DNA from: Tiliqua scincoides
Taxonomy: Eukaryota; Chordata; Lepidosauria; Squamata; Scincidae
Reading direction: 5' to 3'
Length of the DNA: 64,000 nt
Assembly (NCBI RefSeq): GCF_035046505.1
Contig: NC_089824.1
Location: 117,129,997-117,193,996 of the forward strand
Part shown: positions 55,278-64,000 of the stretch, piece after piece
Numbering within the stretch: the stretch's first letter is position 1
Layout of the letters: each line of letters opens with the position of its first letter
The notes under the pieces: generated by a model
The model's database searches: none
What the model was told of the DNA's origin: nothing
Seen by the model: the letters and a program-made list of their open reading frames with translations, nothing else
Program-made: the position numbers and the translations under genes

Positions 55278-55304
55278 ATGAAATTGCTTTGGAGAGCTAA
55301 AATG
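55278..55304 (+). CDS. RGL1: RGL1 first coding exon (short-form start)
   Basis: ATG AAA TTG CTT TGG AGA GCT AAA ATG encodes MKLLWRAKM, matching the human RGL1 start MKLLWQAKM as I recall it, with one change. It is followed directly by a GTAATG donor at 55305. The intron is phase 0 and joins to SSIQDWG in the next exon. The start has A at -3, a fair initiation context. RGL1 is a Ral guanine-nucleotide exchange factor of the RalGDS family, acting downstream of Ras at membranes. This nine-codon exon is far too short to show as an ORF on its own and is supported by the exact splice fit and human protein. Confidence 0.93.
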
Positions 55305-56334
55305 GTAATGAAAGCTTACTTTCTTTTCTTAATGGTTTGTCTTAGGGGAAGCAATCCCTGTTTTGGGACTGGATGTACTTGTTAAAAAACATTTTAAGGG
55401 CAACTGGCAAGCTGTCTGTTTCTTCACCTCATGCCTTCTTTCTGGAGAATACTTTTAAAGTGTCTTTTTAGTGTCTTAAATACTGTTACTTTGCATGCTT
55501 TCAGAATGATGCTTGTGCACAAAGCAAATGACTTTTGTGTGTGTGCCCTTGCTGTGGGAAAGGGCTTGAGAAGGGAGCGGAGTAAACTGAGATTATTTGG
55601 TCCCTGCTGCGTCAATCATAAGGGGTTTGTTTTTAATAAACAGTATATAATTTACTTCAGGGAATGCCACCCAGAGGCTTGTTGCAGCACATATTTCAAT
55701 AAAAGTTGCACGTGAAACGTTATGATGCCTTTTCCCCTCAGCCTTCTGACAGATGGAACTTAAAAAAAGTTTGCTGGAAGTCTATAAGTTATTATAATGC
55801 TTTCACATATCCTGAAAATGTGCTTTAAAAACAAAAACGATGAAATCATTTAGATCATTATTTCCAGAAGAAATTAAAATCTACTGTAATGTAAATCCCT
55901 GTTTTGAATGTTATCTCTCTGCCTGAGTAAGTCATTCAGTAATTTTAAAAGTGCAGCTAATTGAAACAGTAATGATAATACTTGTTGTGGGGTATGTAGG
56001 GAGTATTTCCTTATGAAAAGACATTGTAAAACTATTTAAAATATGTGCCAATCCTAGGGAAGAAAAATAACTAAATGGAAACTCAGGCTTTCCTGATATC
56101 ACAGGAAAGGGCAGCTTGCCAAGAGTATCCCAGCTTTGCTTCCATTGAAAAGTATCTTGCTTTTCTCTGTGATTGTTATATTTACTTTGTACCACGCATC
56201 CTGTGCCCTGAGCCCTTTGCTACAAACTATGCAGCAGCTAACCTAGATTTGTGCTCAGTGGGGTAGGAAAAATAACCTCTCCTTTTTCTTTCTTTTTTTT
56301 CAAATCTCAACCATTTCTTTTCCTCTTCTGGCAG
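55305..56334 (+). other. RGL1: RGL1 intron
   Basis: A 1030-bp intron, short for this gene, with GTAATG at its start and a strong pyrimidine tract then CTTCTGGCAG at its end. No repeat is recognised inside. Confidence 0.85.
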
Positions 56335-56445
56335 AGCTCAATTCAGGACTGGGGTGAAGAGGTAGAGGAAGGAGCAGTGTACCATGTCACCCTGAAAAGA
56401 GTGCAGATTCAACAGGCTGCCAATAAAGGAGCAAGATGGCTAGGG
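56335..56445 (+). CDS. RGL1: RGL1 exon 2 (Ral GEF, RalGDS-like 1)
   Basis: The 37 codons encode SSIQDWGEEVEEGAVYHVTL then KRVQIQQAANKGARWLG, identical to the human RGL1 segment as I recall it. This is the region before the Ras-exchange-motif (REM) domain; the catalytic CDC25-homology and Ras-association domains are encoded further right, outside the window. The acceptor is CTTCTGGCAG and the donor GTGAGT follows GGG at 56446. Both boundaries are phase 0. The open frame runs left to 56251 and right to 56565, but those extensions are intronic. The next expected exon (starting VEGDQLPPG in human) was not found before 64000. Confidence 0.96.
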
Positions 56446-56749
56446 GTGAGTGAAAATGCCACTTTGCCGCCTTGTACAAATGCTTGGTGGACTTTGGAGT
56501 CTTGGTTGAAAGCTGAATTCCAAGCAAGCAGCTCTGCTGTGAACTGTGCCAAAGCCTGGTTTTAACATTAAAATACTTGTAGCTCTCCTTTTGTACTTGA
56601 TTCTTCTCTTGCACAAAACACAAAACTTAAGGATTTTCACCAGCTGAAGTTTCAATGCATCTTTCTTTTAAAATCACCATGGTATTAGAAAATGTAGGGG
56701 GAGGGCCGTTAAATTGTAGATACTCTTACAGGTCTTGAGAGAATAGGGG

Positions 56750-56890
56750 AGGGCCCATAGCTCACTGACAGAGCACAGGCATTGCATGCCAAAGGTTCCA
56801 GGTCCAGTGCAGCAAGGCTGGGAAAGACGCATGCCTGAGCCCCTTGGAGAACTACTCCCAGTCAGAGAACATTATAGATAGATTTCTCCA
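56750..56890 (+). mobile_element. tRNA-derived SINE head
   Basis: CATAGCTCACTGACAGAGCA resembles a tRNA A-box region, and GGTTCCAGGTCC a B box. CATTGCATGCCAAAGG lies between them. It continues with ATGCCTGAGCCCCTTGGAGA, as in a known squamate SINE. The 3' tail is missing or decayed. Confidence 0.6.
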
Positions 56891-57022
56891 AGTGCTGGTA
56901 CAGCTGAGTTCCATTTGTTTTGTTTTGGATACTGTGATTCCTATTTAGAGGGAATGTGCAAGAGTGCATGCAACATGTCGTGCCTTGTTATCCACTGGGG
57001 TTTTGTTCCGGAACCCTTAGTG

Positions 57023-57528
57023 CAGTGTTTCTCAAATTGTGGGTTGGACGTGAGCCAATTTCAGGTGGGTCTCCATTCATTTCAATATTTTATTTTTAAT
57101 ATATTAGATACTTGATGGCATGTGATGGCATGGTATGTGACTGCATTTGGGGAAATGTTACAGACCTGTACTTTGAACAAGCTACTCGAATCAAATGTTG
57201 GCAACCTTCAGTCTCGAAAGACTATGGTATCACGCTCTGAATGGTGGTTCTGGAACAGCGTCTAGTGTGGCTGAAAAGGCCAATTCGGGAGTGACAATCC
57301 CTTCCACACTGGGAGCAAGTGCAGTCTGTCCCTGGTCTGTCTCCCTGGCTACTATGTATATTCTTTTAACAATGATAGTCAATGGGACTTACTCCTAGAT
57401 AAGTGTGGGTAGGATTGCAGTCTAGGATTGTTAAAAATTTCCCTGCTTTATGATGTCACTTCCGGTGGGTTGTGAGAGATTCTCAATCTTAAAAGTGGGT
57501 CCCGCTGCTAAATGTGTGAGAACCACTG
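57023..57528. mobile_element. hAT element with nested LINE fragment
   Basis: Ends CAGTGTTTCTCAAATTG and AATGTGTGAGAACCACTG. Flanks CCTTAGTG and TCTTAGTG are an 8-bp duplication with one difference. The interior is the inverse of the 46685 and 17237 copies. Confidence 0.85.
57197..57352 (-). mobile_element. LINE 3' terminus, short fragment
   Basis: Minus-strand 3' end of the same LINE family as 8143-9712. It runs from GTAGCCAGGGAGACAGACC through the zinc-finger codons to the AGTCT-TTCG-AGACT hairpin and GGTTGCCAAC. It is about 156 bp and was inserted into the hAT. Confidence 0.88.
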
Positions 57529-60500
57529 TCTTAGTGGATAAAAAAAATCAGTGGATACCAAATAAGTGGAAAAGTAGCTTTAAAGACCCACGTTCAGGTT
57601 TTTTGCTCCTCCATTGTCGCCCCAGAAGGCATTGGAATAGATGCTATTTTGCATTCAGCCACTAAATAGGGTAAATAATAGAATCTAATAGCATGAAATT
57701 ATATAATTAACAGCACAAAGGTAGGAAATAGAATTTTGTTGTTTTTTTCCCTTGCTACAAGGCATTTAATTGTGGACCCTGGTATCAGTGGTGAGTCCAA
57801 TCAGTGGATAATGGCATGACCTACAATTAAAGCAAAGCTGGTGGTCTCAGACTGATCAGTACCTGGAGCTTCATGTAAGCTGCTCTGAGCTTTTTCTGAA
57901 AGGCTCCAATTTATATACATTTTCTTCTCTGTTCTATCTGGCCTACACAGTTGTGTACTTTGACTCTGTGTTATTATGCACTTTCTGTGCTTCATCCCAG
58001 AAAAGATGCACTTCAATGGCAAATGGCACATGAGTGGTGCCATATTGTGCTTGGCCCTATTTAATGCCCTTTGACTAAATCAGGAACTTGTACTAAAGGA
58101 CAGAAGTTCCACTCATTGCAATGAAATACAAAATAAGAATGGCAATGTATTTTATAGTCAACCCAAGTTCTTAATAAAAGAATTATATTCTGGAAGTTCA
58201 CAAGGCATACCCAGATGCCAGATGTGATGACCACACTGTGAAGGATTCCATATGGAAGAGAAGGGTTCTATGAGCTCTCCGTAGAACAATTATAGTAAAA
58301 ACTCATTTGTACTCTACTGTGGAGCTTTGTAAACCGCCTTGGGCATTTGCTTTGACATGGGAAATTCAAGCTATTAAGCTCTCCAAATAAAATAAGGACT
58401 AAATTAGAGACTGTAATTACTCAGAATTCTTCATTGATTCTGGTTCAGAATCCTGATGAATTAAGAACTTGCTAACACCCACACTAAAAGAATCCTCTGG
58501 TGAAATGTATTCACTATCTTTCTTCCGTTCTCTTCTCTGAGATGAGGAAGGCAACAGTTGCCTGTAGTGGCAGTCTTGAGTGACATCCATGATTTACAGC
58601 AGATAAGGATCCATCCAATAGCATCATTTTGAAATGTAAACTACAGCGCTGTTCAGCAGTAGATCTAACCTGTGTACATACAGTGGAAGAATGGAATGAT
58701 ACCTGTCCCATCATTTCATGCTTTCCCTTCACCTTGCATCAACATGTTGGATGTAAATCCTATCTGTCTGTTAACCACTGGGTAACCCCCATTTGAGAGG
58801 AAATGATCATGCTTGTCAGAAAACATGTATTGGACTCTGCGTAAGGCCCTATTAGAAAGAAAAATGCCTGCCTGCTACATTATAGTCATTTGACGTAGGG
58901 GTGGAAAAGGTATGATCACCTCCCCCTCCATCTTTATATAGAACTGTGTTTGAAGAGGGCTTATGTTACGTTTTACTGGAGCTTTATATTGGGTTCATTA
59001 TGAAACATGGTGGTGCTGTATGTATCATTTTGATATTTTTATTGTCAGGTCTTAAAAGTTTCTAGAGGCTTTATTGCTGTAAGCTGCCTTGTGTACCCAA
59101 TGGATGGAAACATGAGATATAAATTTCAGAGAGCATGTGTAGTGGTTGCATAAAAACTTTGGAGCTCCTCCTTTAGGCGCATGAACCTGGCACCATATTT
59201 ACTTTCTTTTAAGTGCCTAGCAATAGTCATGCTCCTGCAATGCAGGAGTGCAGGCCTGCAGTGGTGTTTTGTGTTGCCTTTCATCGTCAAGATATTTTAA
59301 CTGGTTTTATTGGTTTGTTTTTATTGTTTTTCCTTCTGCTCTTATGTTTTATTGTTCTTATTTGTGTTAAAGTCTTCAGTGTAAGCTGTCATGGAACAAT
59401 ATTTGATAAGGCACAGTATAAGACTTTTAGAAATAATAACTTGTAAGCTGCCTTGAGTGCTACATACCGTGAAGCCTGCTTAGAAATTCTGAAAATAGAT
59501 TTGAAATATGTATATATTTTAAAATCAGTTTTCATATTTATATAACACCATTTGCATGGAAATATAACAAAATGAACTTCTTAAAACCACCTTGAGATCA
59601 AATAGGATCCTTGTCAGGCAGCATGGTCAGGTAAGATAAGCAAACTACACCCTGAATACAGAAAGTTCTGAGAATTTATCCTTTTTCCCAAGAAATACAG
59701 AGTGTTCTCAACAGAACAGATGATTTCAAATCTGCTTCCTTTGGTGAGTGGCAGACTTCCCATCTATGTCTCCTGTTTGTAGTAGAGATGGGTGAACAAA
59801 ATAAAATATTTGAGTATTTTTTTCAGATGGCAGCTTTTGCTAGGATATAAGGCCACTGACAGTGGCATCATATCCTGCAGCTGAATATTTTAAAAAGCTT
59901 TTGGTTCAAGCAGGGAAGTCTTTGAAGGCTGCTTTTGGATCTACAGAGAAGACTCTGCTTTAAATCAAAGTTTTAGGACCATAGACACATCCTGCCAAAG
60001 CCTCTTGAGCAGAGGGTCATGGCTTATTTACATGTCTCTTGCCATATGCATAATTTGCATGAACAGAAATTATTGGAAGCAGATTAGTCTAATTTCCTGA
60101 ATTTATTGGCAATAGATTAGTCTAATCTCATCAGTTGAGTCTTTTCTGGTTTGAACTTCTTGAGAGTCCTGCATTGTTAGAACCAAATCTTCAAAATCAT
60201 AATTCACCCTTTTGTGTTTGGGAAGGGACAGGATTTGCACCCATCTCAAAATATATTTCCAAATAGCAGTCCCATAAAAATCTCTTGTTGATATTGATGG
60301 GAATCATTTACTTCTGTGGAATTAGGAGATGGCGGGGTGAAAAATGTATGGGAGGGTGTTGAAACAGTTACCTGCTGCTATCAGTTGCATTTCTCCCACC
60401 TCCATAGATCCTTGTGAGTGGATTTATAGTTTGCATGTTCCCTACGGAAGATAAAGGAGCCCAGCATGACCAAGAGACAACTGGCATATATATCTCCCAT

Positions 60501-62035
60501 CCAGCAGTGGCTGCATCACTTTTAGGCAGCACACTAGGCCATGGTTTTAGATAGAGATACGTTTGCTAGAGTAGATTCTGTTTTTGGTCATGATGACAGA
60601 CCAGAACTGTAAAAGCTACATTTCACTCTTCTGAAGGATCTGCCAATTCCAGATAGTAACCACAGAATGCTAGCTGTGGGATTTGTTACCTTGTTTTTGA
60701 ACCACTTTAGTGGGTTGAGTCATAGTGATGATCTTCAGATTAATTGAAAGGTAATGAAAAGCATGCTCGGATTGTGGGGGGAGTCTTCCAAGGCTTGGAA
60801 GAATATTGAAGGGGAGCACTGTGCACTTCATGTATGTGAAAAGTTAGAGACAGGTAGTTAGTGCAAATAAACTGGTTTTATTGAAAAATAATTCTGGTCC
60901 AGCCGGATAAATAATTAAAAAGCCAACTCAGTGGAATCAGGATTCCTACAGTGCTGCACTAAACCAATTTCTTCTGGCGAAATAAAACTTTTCTTTTACT
61001 ATCCCTAAAATAAGCCTTCTAAACTTACCTATATGTGTTATAGCAAAGAAGAGTCAGTGCTCCTGTTACTACATCCCAGACTGCAATGTCTGGTATTCGA
61101 AATGAATAATGACCTTATAGAAATTAATTTTCCTAAACAGGAAACAAACAAACCCCTACCTATCCCAACATCCATGGCCATTTTTTTTACTACTTAGGTT
61201 AACGAGATCCTGTGCACCAGACTTGGCGCAAAGGTTTTTGTGCCATGAGATGGAAAAGCTGCTGTCTCTGCCCTCCTCAGCTGCCTTCTCACAGAGTTAG
61301 CTTTAGTAGATAAGGCAAGTTCAGAGTGAACTAATGATATACAGTATACATTATGGATCTGCAGCTTATGACCCCTTGGCTAAATCCACCCCCCTGAAAG
61401 ATCACAAATCTTAAGCACGACTACATCCATAAGACTTGCTGGTGTCAACTTATTTTGGAGATTGTTAGTGGAGACCTGGCCCACAACTCTCCAGTCTATT
61501 AAAACTAGCTTCTGATGAGAGTTTCATGTTAAGGGTTGATGGTTTGGAACCACAGCAGACAGGTCAGCTAATTTAACATACTGTCAGCAATTCTAACTTT
61601 AAAATGGGAACTGTTACTTTATACAAGGGTCAGCAGAAATGTTTTCAGTGCTTTGAAACCTGACGTTGATTCCTTGTGTTGCTTCATTTCTTAGGTCTGC
61701 AGAACCACTAGAGCCAATTAGCAATTGCCATTTGTTGTGTTGTTCTGAGATGTTAAATTGTCTCTTTTTTATTGTGTATGCAAAATAGCTATGTAAATAT
61801 ACTTTGTTGTACCGATCTCTATTGATGTAGCTGTATGTAATTTCTTGTTACTCTTCATCTTGTTACACAAGATGTTACACTCTTCATCAGAGGAGAAAGA
61901 ATAATGAACTTTCAATTGTGTAGAAGAGCAAAATTATTTGCTAATGTAACTATGTTGCTTGTTTCAAAGGAGGTGGTACCCTGATTACATAATGTAATGT
62001 ACTTTGTATATGTAATTGAATGTTAGCTACTTTTA

Positions 62036-62110
62036 TTATTTATTCATTTTAAGTAGCACCATTCATGTAGATGGCACTTTACAAAGAATGAGAGAGCAAT
62101 TCTGTACCCT
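62036..62110 (-). repeat. LINE 3' tail-like fragment, antisense
   Basis: TTATTATTTATTCATTTTAA followed by GTAGCACCATTCATGTAG and GGCACTTTACAAAGAATG resembles an old L2-type 3' region. Confidence 0.4.
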
Positions 62111-64000
62111 GATGTACAGAATCAGAAAGTCTAGAAATCAATCAATTACAGTCTAGAAATCAACAAGGGATACAAAAGAAGAAGGGGAGAGAAACAGGTA
62201 GGGATCTGCTCAAACAAATAATCTGCATTATCTCACTATGTAAAGCCAACAGTGCAAATTATTTCTTTCTAATGAAAGTTGTTTTGTTTGCACATCAAGA
62301 CAAGAGTTAAGGGAATTTGTGGTCAAGCATCTAAACAACAAGCAGAACTTCTGTCTTGGTTTTGGTGCTTTTGAGGCCTCCTCTTTGCTATATACTCCAA
62401 GTGCCTGTTTTTCAGGGACAGTTCTTATTTCCTGGTGCCTGTCTGATAAACTGCCCTTATTTCTGGCTTTTGGGGACATGTGGGGCTATTCCTCTGGTCT
62501 CTAGAAGTTAAGCCTCTGAATGTGTTTATAGATGGGTGGTCATCTTGATTCTAGTGCAATGTACGTATGTAAGACATATGCGCAGGATCACAAAATGTCA
62601 GGGTACTAGTTCCTCTCTGTTTTCATCATAACACATACCGAGGCAGTATACTATGTGTTGCAGTACTGGATGTGTTTGAGCTGGAAGAATTTTATTAAGA
62701 CGTCCAACCAGATCTGGTGAGATTCAACTTTCTTAAGTTATAAAAAAAAAAGAGGAAGCTGTTGTCACCTTATTAACACCCCAGTTTCAAAAGCCATTTT
62801 AGGATAATATGCAGTTGCATAGTAAATATAATGAAGGTTATAGGAGGTGCAGAAAGCCTACCTTCAGCATCATGTGCTGGTTAGAGGCAGTGAGCCTTTC
62901 ATTGAGAATTGAGGTGTGAGAAATGAACAAGAGGCCCATTTAAATCTCTGGAATGTTGGAGGGTACATTTAGTACTGCAGCCTCTCATGCCGCCCCCGTG
63001 CATGTGCATGGGGATCTTTGGATCCTAGCCAATGAGAATAACCACAGGATTTGCCCCTTAGTAACTTAGTGTACATATGTTTGTTTTCCCAGACTTCCCG
63101 AACATACTGATTAAAGTCCTGTTAAGAGGTGACTCAGCCTTGCTTTGTGCTGAGACAGGCAACTTCGGATTCCTGAAGTTTGACACTGACAGTTGGTTAC
63201 GAGTGTCTTTCCTTGGTGGCTTTCAGAACTAAGTGAATGGTTTTTAACTATACTACTTTCCATAAAGACGGCAGAAAGCCTGAAATGTGAGTTATTTTTT
63301 AGCAGTGCTGCCTGAGTTTGTTTCTTTGACAGGTATCTCCCTCCACCCCGAAAGGTCTGAGCAGCTTAAACAAATATTTGGCATTTTAAATGAAAAGAAT
63401 GAAATGCCCTTCTAGTAGTACTGCTGGGGGGAGGGAGAAGAGGTACAACTTTGTCTCAGCAGTTGCAGGGCAACTGTGTGGAGGCATCTTGTAATTCATG
63501 AAATTAAGGACAGTGTCATCTTTGCCATGTTGGGACTAGTTTAAGAGAGTTCTCCAAAATAATGTCATGTGAACTCCTGCCTCCTTGTACCATCCCTTCT
63601 TTTACCAGCTTCTCTTTATTTCTGCTCATTCCCGCCCCCATGCTTTATGAGTTCTCTTGGTCGTCTTTCACTTCCCTCCAACATCCCTTGAATGGTGGTT
63701 CTCTCACCCAGCCCCCCCCCGAACCTGAAATTGGTTCCCTTTCTTTCCTGCCCCACAAGTGTAGTACTTATCTTTTCCCATATTGATGAATGGCAGTCAT
63801 TCACTTATGTTGAATTGTTTATCTAGTTTAACAATTTATATCCCACCTTTTGGTTTAAACGTTCCTCTTGGGAGCTAACAGCAAATTATACAATGCAATA
63901 TAAGCTACAATAGTGGAACAGCTGAAGAAGATGCTGCTGGATTATGTTAAAGTCTTAAACTCTCTGATTTTCCTGCCCCTGCTCTTCTAAATGCCCCACC

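Larger units (their letters stand above)
57000..57600. mobile_element. Outer DNA element interrupted by a hAT
   Basis: TATCCACTGGGGTTTTGTTC at the left and GTGGATAAAAAAAATCAGTG at the right are parts of one TA-type element of the GTGGATA family. The hAT at 57023-57528 separates them. Outer limits uncertain. Confidence 0.5.
56446..64000 (+). other. RGL1: RGL1 intron, partial
   Basis: No further RGL1 exon is visible. Repeats are a SINE head near 56750, a nested block at 57000-57600, old LINE-like tails (TAAGCTGCCTTG at 59075 and 59443; GTAAACCGCCTTGGGC-like at 58331) and another at 62036-62110. Between 59500 and 62030, and from 62200 to 63820, I see nothing I can name. Confidence 0.7.

Noticed and set aside
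44993-56890. tRNA genes at the A/B-box sequences
   Set aside because: The boxes belong to SINE heads with LINE-like tails. No cloverleaf with an acceptor stem is present.
1-64000. Endogenous retrovirus, LTR element or Polinton
   Set aside because: I saw no paired LTRs, gag/pol-like reading frames, capsid or envelope motifs. All RT sequence is of non-LTR type.

Overview
The window looks like nuclear DNA of a squamate reptile, probably a lizard. It carries a tRNA-derived SINE that I recognise as Sauria SINE, a CR1-type LINE with the 3' end typical of lizards, many hAT, TA-flanked and hairpin MITE families, and a mariner. Host coding sequence is sparse and split by introns. I see nothing bacterial or plasmid-like, and no LTR retrotransposon or endogenous retrovirus.

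The host genes match a block of gene order known from mammals: ARPC5, RGL1, and APOBEC4 inside an RGL1 intron. ARPC5 (minus strand) contributes coding exon 1 (4377-4519) and exon 2 (896-968); later exons lie off the left edge. The intron between them has minor (U12) spliceosome signals, and the reading frame forces unusual AT-AT ends. A CpG-rich promoter surrounds ARPC5 exon 1 and may also serve a distal RGL1 first exon on the plus strand. APOBEC4 (minus strand, 11692-12828) is a single intact coding exon of 378 codons with the zinc-site motif preserved. RGL1 (plus strand) appears at the right: a short first coding exon (55278-55304) behind a leader with upstream ORFs, then exon 2 (56335-56445). 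The rest of RGL1 lies beyond position 64000.

Most of the remainder is layered transposon DNA. At 7520-10354 a TA-flanked DNA element carries 93-bp tandem repeats and a LINE insertion; a sister copy lies at 13515-15201. Between 17 and 33 kb there are several hAT elements with 8-bp target duplications, LINE pieces (one with a 5' inversion and an 11-bp target duplication), and a perfect 37-bp inverted repeat at 31851-31935. From 36.8 to 38.1 kb lies a mariner with nearly identical terminal repeats and a transposase frame broken by one stop. From 40 to 54 kb there are further LINE, hAT and SINE copies and a CR1 copy whose coding frame was interrupted by a MITE. The 57-64 kb stretch is RGL1 intron with a triple-nested insertion near its start and otherwise little recognisable content.

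The host genes are not an operon. They are an actin-nucleation subunit (ARPC5), a Ral guanine-nucleotide exchange factor (RGL1) and a putative cytidine deaminase (APOBEC4) linked only by position. No wholly new multi-gene system is visible. The strongest unusual signals are the AT-AT U12 intron, the long perfect palindrome, the conserved 3' hairpin shared by five copies of one LINE family, and the tandem-array DNA elements.
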